Assembly (NCBI RefSeq): GCF_900176355.1
Contig: NZ_FWXI01000015.1
Coordinates: 62,001 to 126,000, forward strand
Length of the DNA stretch: 64,000 nucleotides
Direction of reading: 5' to 3'
Source of the DNA: Sporomusa malonica
GTDB taxonomy: Bacteria; Bacillota; Negativicutes; Sporomusales; Sporomusaceae
Shown here: one piece after another, positions 35,448-44,106 of the stretch
How positions within the stretch are numbered: position 1 is the stretch's first letter
Layout: every line of letters begins with the position of its first letter
Position numbers and translations under genes: made by a program
Notes under the pieces: generated by a model
Told to the model about the DNA's origin: nothing
The model's input: only the letters and a program-made list of their open reading frames with translations
Databases searched by the model: none

Positions 35448-37124
35448 TTATCCTCTCATAACTTGCTTTTCATACTCAGTAAACATATAGAGTACACCGC
35501 CAGCCGCAGTGGTTAGTTTTTTTAAAAATCCGTCATCAGTATCCAGTCCAATACACAAGAAACCGCAGTGTAACTGTTTGATCTCAGCAGCAGCGGCCAA
35601 CGCGTCTGTCAGCGGATTAGCTGTTTCCTCATATTTACGGCTGGGTATGCCGTCAGTAATAAGTACCAGCAACAACTTTTCCGTCTGCTGCTCCCTAATG
35701 TAAGATAACGAACGCCGAATACCCAAGGCCAGTGGTGTGGCGCCGTAAGGCATAACCGTATCAAAAGTACCAAGCGCTGCCTGCCTGCTGGGTGTAAACG
35801 GTTTAACTACCTCTGCCCGGTTATCTTGAAAGGTCACCACACTAACCTGGTTACAGCCACTACGCGTGATTTCCCCTGCCAGATACTTGGCGGTTGCCAG
35901 TCTGGGGCCGGCCATGCTGCCACTGCTATCGGTTAAAAGACAAACATCATAACCACGCCGTGGTCGGCGAGTCATAAACCGAATATCAGCAGGACTAATC
36001 CGCAAGCTTCTTACCCCACCGTCAGCTAACAGGCGTGACGCTGCCGCCGTGACAGTAGCAGCTACATCCAGCCCAGCTGTAAAAGAGCGGTCGTCTCCCA
36101 CACTCAACTTCCCACAGGAAGACTGACTCTGTATATTCCTACTATTCCTTGACAAACATTGCTTACTTTTTATGCCCACCATGGCCTGCTTCAAGCTCTC
36201 CGACAAGCCAGGTGCATAGAAGTTGCCATACTGCGCTATTGCGTCTGGCGCTCTCTTTCTCTCCTTTTTGTCGGACTTGTTATAGTTCAGGTTTGTTTCC
36301 TTAACACTGATAAGCGTCTGTCCTTTACCAACACATTCTTCCCGCCTTCGGCTGGTAGAAGGCAATGAGTTGTCAGAGGGAGAAGCCACTGAAGCATCCT
36401 TCGGAGAACTGCCAGTGGTTGATTCATTAGATAATTCAAAGGTTTGTTCACTTGATTCCGGGCCAGTAAGCAGTGAATCTGTATGATCGGTATAGGGGCT
36501 AAGGTCGACCTGATTGTCTGTGGAATCAACACAAGAAATTCTTTCATTACACCTTAGCTCCAGGCCTGAGTTAAGGATGGCTGCTTCCACAGCAGCAACA
36601 ATATAAAATAGACATACTGCATGTTCAGGCGGCAGACATAGCGCCAGGTGAACATGATTTTCATGAACCCGGCGCATAGATAGCTTTTGCCCGCCTGTTA
36701 GCAGCCCTGTTATTCTGCCACCGCCTGATGCTGTCTGGATATCGATCAAGTCAGGACTAACCATCCCCCTACAAAGGGGTTCAGCCTGCTCAGCTCTTAG
36801 CTTATGATAAAGTGCAACAGCTTGACACACATACTTAGCCGCTACCCTATGATCAACGCTGCCGCACTGGTGGAAAGTATCCAAATGATAGATAGCTCCG
36901 CAATCCTGCCGATGATAAAATACCTGGCCAGCATCCGCATTGGCCATGATCTGAACATGCTCAGGACTGTGAGCGTTAAAGGCATGGACTTTGGTACTAA
37001 GGACAGCGCTTTGTCCCAGCCGTACTCCACGCCCTTGCGCAAGCGCCTGGCTGACAACGGCCGCCGGCTCTATCAGCCGTATTAGCGGCAGGTTGTCAGG
37101 ACTAAAAATCAAACTATTAGCCAT
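35448..37124 (-). CDS. VWA-domain protein, chelatase-D-like
   Basis: 558 residues. N-terminal His/Cys-containing region (about 60-190, e.g. FYHRQDCGAIYHLDTFHQCG), a low-complexity polar linker (about 205-330) and a C-terminal von Willebrand A domain (about 370-555) with the MIDAS motif DSSGSMAG, the downstream Thr/Asp elements (YGATPLALG) and LITDGIPS. It resembles the C-terminal half of Mg-/Co-chelatase D subunits and other AAA+/VWA partners. It overlaps the AAA+ gene by 8 bp. The AAA part of a classical ChlD is missing; the partner gene supplies it. Substrate unknown. Confidence 0.8.
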   Translation of the reverse strand: MANSLIFSPDNLPLIRLIEPAAVVSQALAQGRGVRLGQSAVLSTKVHAFNAHSPEHVQIMANADAGQVFYHRQDCGAIYHLDTFHQCGSVDHRVAAKYVCQAVALYHKLRAEQAEPLCRGMVSPDLIDIQTASGGGRITGLLTGGQKLSMRRVHENHVHLALCLPPEHAVCLFYIVAAVEAAILNSGLELRCNERISCVDSTDNQVDLSPYTDHTDSLLTGPESSEQTFELSNESTTGSSPKDASVASPSDNSLPSTSRRREECVGKGQTLISVKETNLNYNKSDKKERKRAPDAIAQYGNFYAPGLSESLKQAMVGIKSKQCLSRNSRNIQSQSSCGKLSVGDDRSFTAGLDVAATVTAAASRLLADGGVRSLRISPADIRFMTRRPRRGYDVCLLTDSSGSMAGPRLATAKYLAGEITRSGCNQVSVVTFQDNRAEVVKPFTPSRQAALGTFDTVMPYGATPLALGIRRSLSYIREQQTEKLLLVLITDGIPSRKYEETANPLTDALAAAAEIKQLHCGFLCIGLDTDDGFLKKLTTAAGGVLYMFTEYEKQVMRG

Positions 37125-38421
37125 GAGAGTTTGTATCCCTGGTTACAAGCTGCTCGTCAGGCAGGCTGGTAATTGGGGCAGCTGGCTTAGGCGGCGCAAT
37201 GATGGTTGTGTTCAGCGGGTCTATAATACGAGCGCCGGCTCCATGCCCCCGGCTACCGCTCCCGGTATTACTGCTATAGGATACCTGCGGTCGTTTCGCC
37301 AACACAGCTGCCAGCCACCGATGAAAGACTCTCCAAAATTCTTTCCAGCGAGAACCCGTTTGGGCGGCAAGCGGCCGCTTGCTAACAGCTGTTTGAGCCT
37401 GATCTTGAACTGGGATTTGTAGTAAACCATTGAGATAATCGATAATTGCCGTAATGATTTCGCCGCTCGCCCGATGGGCCAGCGCCAATGGTGCTACCTG
37501 AACCAAATCGGCAATCGTAGCCATGTTTCGCCGACTCAGTATGGCATTCAGGCAGGCTGCCATTTCCATAGCCTGAGCTCCGCGTAAGCTCTCCAGGCCA
37601 AAATCAATATAGATTTGGGCTAACGCCTGTCTTAGGTCTGGACTCACAATACAGTCAGCTAAAGTACCTCCCCTCTGCCCGGGTGCGACTTCAGGCGATA
37701 TCCGGCTGTTTTGACCGGCCAAGATATCAACTACAGCCTGGTAATCATCAGGTCGCCCCATGACCACGGTTAAATCAAACCGGTCCGCAAGCTGCTTCCT
37801 GATTCGGCTCAGCGGACCTGGATCTTCATCCGGATTAGAAGCTGCCCAAATACTTACCGCGACTGGCAGCTCAACTACTTGTAGACCAGGTTCTTCAATT
37901 TGGATGCGCCCCTGTCTTGTACCCATAACATCGAGCAATACATCGGCCAGTTCGGGGGCCGTATCTGCAAGCCGGTTAATTTCGTCAATAAATATAATAC
38001 CCCGGTGCGCTTGCGGGATAGTTCCCGGTAAAAGAGCTGCCAAAGGGTTAATCGGATCTGTTAGCTTAGCAAGGTCAATACTGCCGACAACAGAGCCAAC
38101 TTTAGCGGCCTGCGATATTTCAAGAAAAGGGCGGGGAACTTCCTCTACACCGATCGCCGTAACCTCCTCAGGTGACAAAAAACGGTGCAACGGGCAATGC
38201 GGCTGCGCAGGATCGCAATTATACAGACAATTTTTTATGCGTTTAATCGGGGGCAGCAGCTCCCGTGCGGCTCGCATAATTGTCGTCTTGCCTGTGCCGC
38301 GCAGACCCTCAGCCTGAATATGAAACGGGCGGTCACTTAAGAGCGCCGCCACCGACATCTCAACCACACGAAACAAATCCTGGTTACCGCTATGCCGGAT
38401 AAGCCGGTAATACTGACTCAT
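37117..38421 (-). CDS. AAA+ ATPase, magnesium-chelatase I-like
   Basis: 434 residues. Walker A GLRGTGKTT, a Cys-containing insertion right after (NCLYNCDPAQPHCPLH), Walker B IIFIDEINRL, then SNPDEDPGPLSRIRKQLADRF with sensor/arginine-finger residues, and a helical lid (about 290-345). The Cys insertion is seen in some ChlI-type proteins and could bind a metal. AAA+/VWA pairs remodel or insert metal into a target enzyme. No large chelatase subunit (ChlH/CobN) lies nearby. ATG start behind gggggcgaagtggt. Confidence 0.85.
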   Translation of the reverse strand: MSQYYRLIRHSGNQDLFRVVEMSVAALLSDRPFHIQAEGLRGTGKTTIMRAARELLPPIKRIKNCLYNCDPAQPHCPLHRFLSPEEVTAIGVEEVPRPFLEISQAAKVGSVVGSIDLAKLTDPINPLAALLPGTIPQAHRGIIFIDEINRLADTAPELADVLLDVMGTRQGRIQIEEPGLQVVELPVAVSIWAASNPDEDPGPLSRIRKQLADRFDLTVVMGRPDDYQAVVDILAGQNSRISPEVAPGQRGGTLADCIVSPDLRQALAQIYIDFGLESLRGAQAMEMAACLNAILSRRNMATIADLVQVAPLALAHRASGEIITAIIDYLNGLLQIPVQDQAQTAVSKRPLAAQTGSRWKEFWRVFHRWLAAVLAKRPQVSYSSNTGSGSRGHGAGARIIDPLNTTIIAPPKPAAPITSLPDEQLVTRDTNSHG

Positions 38422-38502
38422 ACCACTTCGCCCCCTGGGTGTTTTTATGATCTATTGTTCCCTTGGGGCATACTTGCATGCAGTTAACTCAAAAAAATAG
38501 AA

Positions 38503-38543
38503 GTAAGAAAAATTCTGAGACATGAACCCAGATTATTTCTTAC
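38503..38543. promoter_or_regulatory. hairpin in the leader of the GlpT-like gene
   Basis: gtaagaaa ... tttcttac arms with an inner attctg/cagatt pair, about 160 bp upstream of the gene. Possible operator or RNA element. A 7-codon frame with aaaggaggga before it (ATG 38629) and a ctgcga/tcgcag hairpin (38653-38671) follow. Confidence 0.35.
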
Positions 38544-38701
38544 GTATAAATCAGATTATTCCCGCTTCTGCGAAAAATGCGTTTATGCGATAATTTGAGT
38601 GAACATATTCGCATCAACAAAGGAGGGAATGTTTAAAAAGTTTTCCCAGTAATCTGCGAGTAACTATCGCAGGAGAGTAAGATAAAAAAGGAGCTATTAT
38701 T

Positions 38702-40036
38702 ATGTTCGATTTTATGCAACCGGCGCCTCATATCAAGCGGCTGTCTGACGCTGAAATTGCTTCGCAGTACCCCAAGTACCGACTGCAGGTATTTCTTAGT
38801 ATCTTTTTCGGCTATGCAGCCTATTACCTAACCCGCAGTAATTTCCCCCTGGCCGCGCCTCATCTCATTAAACATCTGGGATTTACGGTCGCCGATATCG
38901 GCAACGTACGGGCTGCACTTGGCCTGGCTTATGGTCTAAGTAAATTTGTTATGGCTACTTGGTCTGACCGATGCAATCCCCGGTACTTTATGGCTATCGG
39001 TCTTATTATGTCCGGCATTGTAAACTTTTTCTTTCCTTGGGCTACTACTGTCTCCATGATGTGGGTGCTCATGTTCCTGAATGGCTGGTTCCAAGGCATG
39101 GGCTGGCCGCCAAGCGGCCGTACTATGACTCATTGGTTCTCAGTAAGCGAACGTGGCACCAAAATGGCCATCTGGAACTGCGCACATAATATCGGCGGCG
39201 GTCTCATTGCCCCCATCGCGCTGTTCGCTCTCAGCACATATGGCTGGCAGGGAATATTTTATGTACCTGGCCTTATCTGCATCCTGCTGGGTGTTGGAAT
39301 TATGGTATCATTACGGGATACACCACAGTCAGTAGGTTTGCCGTCCATTGAGGAATATAAGAACGATTATCCCTATGTCGCTAAAGATGTTGACATTGAA
39401 AAAGAACTGACTGTAAAAGAAATCCTCTTTAAGTACGTTTTAAACAACAAATATGTATGGCTGATTGCCATCGCTAATGCCTTCGTATACTGTGTTCGCT
39501 ACGGCATCCTCGACTGGTCGCCAACCTATCTTATGCAGGTCAAAGCTATGTCCTTTAAAAATAGCGGCTGGGGCTATTTGCTTTATGAATTTGCTGGTAT
39601 CCCCGGAACCTTGCTGGCTGGTTGGATGAGTGACAAATTCTTCCACGGACGCCGCTCCCCTGTCAGCATCATCTTTATGGTAGGTGTGCTGATTGCCACC
39701 TATATCTACTGGCAAAATCCGGCAGGCAACCCGCTTGTTGATATCATCTGTATGATCTCTATCGGTTTCCTTATCTATGGACCTGTCATGCTAATCGGGG
39801 TCAGCGCTCTAGACATGGTTCCCAAAAAAGCCTCAGGCACTGCAGCCGGCTTTACCGGTTTGTTTGGTTATCTGCTGGGGACAGTAGGCGCTAGCTCCGG
39901 CATGGGCTACCTGGTAAAAGCTTACGGCTGGAATGCTGGATTCTATCTGCTAATGGCCTCTAGTGTCATAGCAATTTGCTTCCTCGCTTTCACCTGGAAC
40001 TTCAAGCCTACTATCGAGGAAAAGACGGCCGCATAA
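38702..40036 (+). CDS. organophosphate:phosphate antiporter (GlpT-like MFS)
   Basis: 444 residues, twelve helices, OPA family. Visible: AYYLTRSNFPLAAPHL in helix 1 (Arg of the phosphate site), the helix 4 region FLNGWFQGMGWPPSGRTMTHW characteristic of GlpT/UhpT/UhpC, and the mirrored WSPTYLMQ block. It exchanges glycerol-3-phosphate or a sugar phosphate for inorganic phosphate. No glp genes are adjacent, so the exact substrate is open. Ribosome site aaaaaaggagctatt. Confidence 0.87.
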   Translation: MFDFMQPAPHIKRLSDAEIASQYPKYRLQVFLSIFFGYAAYYLTRSNFPLAAPHLIKHLGFTVADIGNVRAALGLAYGLSKFVMATWSDRCNPRYFMAIGLIMSGIVNFFFPWATTVSMMWVLMFLNGWFQGMGWPPSGRTMTHWFSVSERGTKMAIWNCAHNIGGGLIAPIALFALSTYGWQGIFYVPGLICILLGVGIMVSLRDTPQSVGLPSIEEYKNDYPYVAKDVDIEKELTVKEILFKYVLNNKYVWLIAIANAFVYCVRYGILDWSPTYLMQVKAMSFKNSGWGYLLYEFAGIPGTLLAGWMSDKFFHGRRSPVSIIFMVGVLIATYIYWQNPAGNPLVDIICMISIGFLIYGPVMLIGVSALDMVPKKASGTAAGFTGLFGYLLGTVGASSGMGYLVKAYGWNAGFYLLMASSVIAICFLAFTWNFKPTIEEKTAA

Positions 40037-40081
40037 AGACACTTATCTTCATTAAGTCGAACTCCTTTCAGAATCCCAAAG

Positions 40082-40125
40082 AAACCCCTTGGTTTAACCG
40101 CAACGGCTACAACCAAGGGGTTTTT
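40082..40125 (+). terminator. terminator of the GlpT-like gene
   Basis: aaaccccttggtt / aaccaaggggttt stem, 16-nt loop, T run. Confidence 0.8.
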
Positions 40126-40212
40126 AGATATCACAGTTGTATTACGCGCTATGTTACAATAGGATTACACGCTAAGGTGCTGCGGAAGCAATAAAACTAC
40201 GGAGGCAGGTAT

Positions 40213-40623
40213 ATGATGATCCATGACACGAGCTATAATATAGTCATCTGGCACAGCAAGAAAATGCCGAATGAGCAGGAAGCCGCAACAATTTATGAAA
40301 GAATATTACAGGGCAATCTGGAAGACTTGGAACCCTCTAACGATATTGCCACTTTTCTCAGCGAACTTCAGGAAAAGTATCCCTCATTTGAACAGCTGCA
40401 AAATGACGATATGGAAAAATGCCCTTGGGAGGCCCCTTTCACTACATCAGACTGTTATGCCATTTTGCCATTAAAGCGGGAATGGGGGCAATTAGTAAAA
40501 ATGCTGGTAAGCAGGGCACTCAAACATAACCTTATTTACTACGATCCGCAAAACAAGATAGTGTATCATCCGATTGCCGCATTCTCTTGGTTAAAGAAGC
40601 TGCGTCAGCATGTAATGCCCTAA
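40213..40623 (+). CDS. hypothetical protein (136 aa)
   Basis: 136 residues, soluble, not assigned. Opening YNIVIWHSKKMPNEQEAATI, then an acidic helix-rich part, CPWEAPFTTSDCYAILPLKR and the late block ALKHNLIYYDPQNKIVYHPI. The layout (an opening strand with V-W-x-S, a Pro-Trp motif, and a D-P-Q near the end) recalls small proteins widespread in proteobacteria and Firmicutes without known function. Strong ribosome site (ggaggcaggtat) and its own terminator. Confidence 0.7.
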   Translation: MMIHDTSYNIVIWHSKKMPNEQEAATIYERILQGNLEDLEPSNDIATFLSELQEKYPSFEQLQNDDMEKCPWEAPFTTSDCYAILPLKREWGQLVKMLVSRALKHNLIYYDPQNKIVYHPIAAFSWLKKLRQHVMP

Positions 40624-40644
40624 TCCGAATCTCTTCTTTTCTTT

Positions 40645-40684
40645 CCTGCCGAATTTTATGCGAATTCGGCAGGTTTTATTTTTG
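40645..40684 (+). terminator. terminator of the 136-aa gene
   Basis: cctgccgaatt / aattcggcagg stem with 7-nt loop, then ttttattttt. Confidence 0.8.
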
Positions 40685-40781
40685 TAGTAACGAATATGAA
40701 TAGTAAGAAAAAAGAATAAACTACCCGCACCACCTAATACCTCACATTAGGAAATACGAAGCCAAGGAGGAATGAATCAGC

Positions 40782-41045
40782 TTGCATATAACTTTTTATG
40801 AATATATCTATTATGGCATTGTAATCACCAGCTTAGCTCTTTACCTACCACTCTATGTAAAAAGACGCCACGAGATTATAGCTAATAGACGCAACTCTAC
40901 TCGCTGGGGAATAATTGTATCCTTTGTCAGCATCGGCATTATTAGCGTAGCTGTTAACCTGGTTAATTGGCTGCCTGCATTTATAACAACCGTCATATCT
41001 TGTGCAGTGGCTTACTATGTGGTTTTTATTAAATATAGGGAGTAG
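40782..41045 (+). CDS. small membrane protein (87 aa)
   Basis: 87 residues with three hydrophobic segments (about 7-26, 43-64, 66-83) and a basic loop (VKRRHEIIANRRNSTRW). Not recognised. TTG start at 40782, 12 bp after aaggagg; an ATG at 40772 in another frame closes after nine codons. A terminator follows at 41057. Confidence 0.6.
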   Translation: MHITFYEYIYYGIVITSLALYLPLYVKRRHEIIANRRNSTRWGIIVSFVSIGIISVAVNLVNWLPAFITTVISCAVAYYVVFIKYRE

Positions 41046-41056
41046 CGTCTAACTGA

Positions 41057-41083
41057 TGATCCCGGCATATGCTGGGATTTTCG
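41057..41083 (+). terminator. terminator of the 87-aa gene
   Basis: atcccggcatatgctgggat, stem with a near-palindromic loop, then ttttcgtttt. Confidence 0.6.
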
Positions 41084-41098
41084 TTTTATCCGATGACC

Positions 41099-41208
41099 AA
41101 GCCGCTCTAAGACTCCCTCTTCTATAAGTGGGAGTTAAGAGCGGCTAAGTCCCTGGATAAGGTCGACTAAACTTCAGATGGGGTTAAAACCCCACCTGAA
41201 GCTAAGTC
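41099..41208. repeat. two-hairpin element, possibly IS200/IS605- or HEARO-related
   Basis: Hairpin 1 (41101-41146): gccgctct, actccc, loop, gggagt, agagcggc. Hairpin 2 (41173-41203): cttcag, tggggtt, aa, aaccccac, ctgaag. Linker ctaagtccctggataaggtc between them and a flanking ctaagtc copy after hairpin 2. No transposase or nuclease gene is attached. It reminds me of the structured ends and guide-RNA-like regions of IS200/IS605-type elements; this is recollection, not a search. Confidence 0.4.
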
Positions 41209-41213
41209 TTACT

Positions 41214-42131
41214 TTATAAGGTTACCTCCCACCGTTCTTCTAACAAACCATTTTTCCAGGTATTATTCTCAACTTGTTGGGTTGCTGTAAAGCCAAAGCT
41301 TTTATATAAATGACACGCAGCATCGAGACCTTGGAATGTCCATAACAATACTTTTTTATATTTTTTTTCATTGCAATAAGCCATAGCAACTTTGAGCAAG
41401 CGCCGTCCCAGACCAATACCTCGAAATTCGGGCTCTATTAGAAACCATCTTAACTGAGCCGTTTCCTCGTCTAAAGCAACCATCCCAATGAAGCCGGCAA
41501 TTTTACCGTTAACCTCTGCTATCCATATTTCTCCAGCCTGTTGATTTTCTGCGTATTTTAAAAGACTGCCCAGTACATAACGCTCAAACACCACTGGATC
41601 TAAATTATATTCCTGGTGATATAGCACACTATGCCGGTAAGCAATATACCCCAAGTCTCCCGGTCTCCCTGTACGGATAGTGATTGAGCTACCGCTCTGA
41701 TGGGATAAAACGTTCCGAATCCCTTCCATGTAATTAATCAACGCTTGTTGCTGCTCTATTGGAATTGTCTCCAGTATATTAACGATTTGCTGAGTTGATG
41801 TATCTGATAAATTCTTAAAGGTTTCTTTTCCCAGGTTAGTTAGCGATATTTCCTGCGCCCTGCCATCTGTCTCTGATCTTGATTTTATAACCAACTTCTC
41901 TCTAATAAGCCGGGTAAGCATCCGGCTCAAATAGCCTGGATCAATTTGCAATAACTTGGTAAGATCACTTGCAGTACATTGATCAGCCTTGTCTATCTCC
42001 AGCAATACCCTGGCCTCTGCCAAAGAATACGGGCTTTCCAATATGTTTTGATTAATCAGACCAATAAAATTAGTATAAAACCGGTTAAAATCCCTAATCG
42101 TAACTGCCCGCGACTTCAAATCCTTATCCAT
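41214..42131 (-). CDS. MarR-GNAT fusion: regulator with acetyltransferase domain
   Basis: 305 residues from the ATG at 42131 (taggaggcgtttc upstream). Residues about 1-145 are a MarR winged helix domain (TASDLTKLLQIDPGYLSRML, then the wing SETDGRAQEISLTNLG). Residues about 155-305 are a GNAT domain with the acetyl-CoA loop LIEPEFRGIGLGRRLLKVAM. Such fusions may sense or modify the ligand they regulate. A nested palindrome overlaps its promoter, implying autoregulation. The target genes are not clear; the next genes leftward are on the other strand. Confidence 0.88.
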   Translation of the reverse strand: MDKDLKSRAVTIRDFNRFYTNFIGLINQNILESPYSLAEARVLLEIDKADQCTASDLTKLLQIDPGYLSRMLTRLIREKLVIKSRSETDGRAQEISLTNLGKETFKNLSDTSTQQIVNILETIPIEQQQALINYMEGIRNVLSHQSGSSITIRTGRPGDLGYIAYRHSVLYHQEYNLDPVVFERYVLGSLLKYAENQQAGEIWIAEVNGKIAGFIGMVALDEETAQLRWFLIEPEFRGIGLGRRLLKVAMAYCNEKKYKKVLLWTFQGLDAACHLYKSFGFTATQQVENNTWKNGLLEERWEVTL

Positions 42132-42155
42132 GAAACGCCTCCTATTCACTGTAAG

Positions 42156-42232
42156 CAACCTTTCTTATAAACACATCATAGTAAAAATACTTGACAAAAT
42201 CAAGTATTTTATTTGACTTTGTCAAGTATTTT
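42156..42232 (-). promoter_or_regulatory. promoter and nested operator of the MarR-GNAT gene
   Basis: Inverted repeat AAAATACTTGACAAA (42184-42198) and TTTGTCAAGTATTTT (42218-42232), 19-bp spacer; the inner ACTTGA/TCAAGT forms a second palindrome. On the minus strand TTGATT, 17 bp, TATGAT can serve as promoter, with its -35 inside the inner palindrome. Confidence 0.6.
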
Positions 42233-42249
42233 ATCAGATGCATATGCAG

Positions 42250-42278
42250 AAAACCCCTGCCAGCTTGGCAGGGGTTTT
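42250..42278 (-). terminator. terminator of the DMT transporter unit
   Basis: aaaacccctgcc / ggcaggggtttt stem, 5-nt loop, T run leftward; 160 bp after the stop of the DMT gene. Confidence 0.65.
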
Positions 42279-42438
42279 GGTATATGGTGCTTACGTATGC
42301 GCGTTATTCAATTCAATGTTTTCGCAACCCTCAATTCTCGGAGGACACCTATTACATATCTAGTATTGCCAGTTTAAACTCACTCTATTCATAAAAATCG
42401 GCAAAACATAAAAAAATTTCCACTTGTTTTCAACTGAC

Positions 42439-43317
42439 TTACTCGGTCGAACGAATACTAACATAAACAGCTATTAAAATAAGCACAGTTCCGACAAGAA
42501 AGGCACTCGACAAGCTTTCTCCCAGCAATAAATACCCCAGGATGCTTCCCACGATCGACTGCAAGAACATAAATAGTCCAGCCTGATGAGGATTGAGCAG
42601 CGCTAATCCTTTATTCCAGCAATAATAAGCAACCACTGTCGATACTACGGCAAGATAAAGAATGCTGACCATGACCAGTCTGTCAGCCAGTACAGCAGTA
42701 TCCCATGATCCCAATTCAAGCATGGCAGGAAAAGCAGCAAATACGGTCGCCAGCAAAATACCCCAGGTAGTAATGCGCAGCACTGGATGAGCATCAGCTA
42801 CTTTCTTAGACAGAACAGAATAGTAGCCCCATAGTGCTGCCGCCGTCAAAAAAAATAGATTCCCTACATTAAACGTATCTGTTCTAAGGGTGTTAATCGC
42901 ATCGGTTACGATAAGTATACCAATAAAAGACAAGGTAATTGAAGCAAGCTGGCGCCTTGAAGCTGTCTTTTTAAGCAGAAAAACAGCAAATATCGACTGA
43001 AATACTGGCGAGAGGGTAGTAATAGCCGCTCCCAAGTGAGCACTCGAAAGCCTTGTGCCAACAAACTGCATGCCAACAGATAAAAAATATCCGAAAAAGC
43101 CAATCTGGAACATCAACCACTTATGTTCTCTAGGTATAATGGAAACCTTGCTGTACCGGCACCATAACACTAAAATTACTGAAGCTATCAGGTAACGAAT
43201 AAAGAGCAGCGTAAAGGGAGGAACTGTTTCCAGGGCATACTTACTCGCAACGTACATACCTCCCCAAATGCTCGCTGCAGTGGATAAATAAAGTGCCCCT
43301 TTATAATTTGCCTGCAT
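42439..43317 (-). CDS. EamA-family (DMT) transporter
   Basis: 292 residues, ten membrane helices as two EamA repeats (about 5-135 and 148-288). Signatures: SIWGGMYVASKYALETVPPF at the start and GYLLLGESLSSAFLVGTVLI in the last repeat. Usually an exporter of amino acids or other metabolites. Ribosome site ggagggtgtcaa. It follows an AraC-type regulator in the same direction (75-bp gap), which probably controls it. Confidence 0.88.
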   Translation of the reverse strand: MQANYKGALYLSTAASIWGGMYVASKYALETVPPFTLLFIRYLIASVILVLWCRYSKVSIIPREHKWLMFQIGFFGYFLSVGMQFVGTRLSSAHLGAAITTLSPVFQSIFAVFLLKKTASRRQLASITLSFIGILIVTDAINTLRTDTFNVGNLFFLTAAALWGYYSVLSKKVADAHPVLRITTWGILLATVFAAFPAMLELGSWDTAVLADRLVMVSILYLAVVSTVVAYYCWNKGLALLNPHQAGLFMFLQSIVGSILGYLLLGESLSSAFLVGTVLILIAVYVSIRSTE

Positions 43318-43392
43318 TTGACACCCTCCTACATTCTATTGAAAAACAGTATAGCAGGAGAAGCATCCTCGGTTTTGACCAATACTCGTGTT

Positions 43393-44100
43393 TTATTTAA
43401 CCCGCTTTCGGCTCTTTTCACGATACGCTCGTGGTGTTATTCCCATTTCTTGCTGAAAAAGCTTTGTCAATGTTGATTGGTTTTCGTAACCAACTTGTTG
43501 GGCAATCTGCATAATGGTATAGTCTGTGGACGCAAGTAGTTCTTTAGCCTTGTCAAAACGCAAATGTCTTATATAAGAAATAGGCGAGTCCCCATATTTT
43601 CGTTTAAACCATTCTGCATAATAGGTTGGATTGAAATGTTCCATGGCAGCTAGCTGATCAATCGTAATCGCTTTATCAAAATTGTGTCTGATGTAGTCGA
43701 TCGAAGAGGAATATTGATCTTGCGCCAACAAGCCGGAGATATAGCGGAACAAATCTGTGAGTCGATAGCCCGAAGTAGGTTTATTACCCACTTCTTCAGA
43801 CAATAAACACCGTATCGCCTGCCAGCGTCCGTCGAGCGAATAAAATCTAAGCCCCCCGCCTAACCCACTAGGAAAGTAAAAAACCGGAGCATCAAACACA
43901 AAGAACTGATTATAAGCATGAGCATAGAAGGAATGGGCTGTCTCAGGCGGCACAAATACAATATTTTGCTGTTTTTCTACCGTCCGCTGATCAACAGAGA
44001 TAGACAACGTTCCGTGGATCGGTATAATCAACTGACCATATGAATGAGCGTGAGCAATGGGCTTATCCTCATATGTTCGGCGCTCGCATAAGATATCCAA
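43393..44100 (-). CDS. AraC family regulator with cupin sensor domain
   Basis: 235 residues. N-terminal cupin (about 10-75: AHAHSYGQLIIPIHGTLSIS, FVPPETAHSFYAH) and C-terminal double HTH (about 135-232: ITIDQLAAMEHFNPTYYAEW, then IMQIAQQVGYENQSTLTKLF). TTG start at 44100 behind gagaggagcgtg, 6 bp after the ABC gene, so it may be read through from the ABC operon. Likely activates the DMT gene downstream. Confidence 0.87.
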   Translation of the reverse strand: MDILCERRTYEDKPIAHAHSYGQLIIPIHGTLSISVDQRTVEKQQNIVFVPPETAHSFYAHAYNQFFVFDAPVFYFPSGLGGGLRFYSLDGRWQAIRCLLSEEVGNKPTSGYRLTDLFRYISGLLAQDQYSSSIDYIRHNFDKAITIDQLAAMEHFNPTYYAEWFKRKYGDSPISYIRHLRFDKAKELLASTDYTIMQIAQQVGYENQSTLTKLFQQEMGITPRAYREKSRKRVK

Positions 44101-44106
44101 TTTTTT

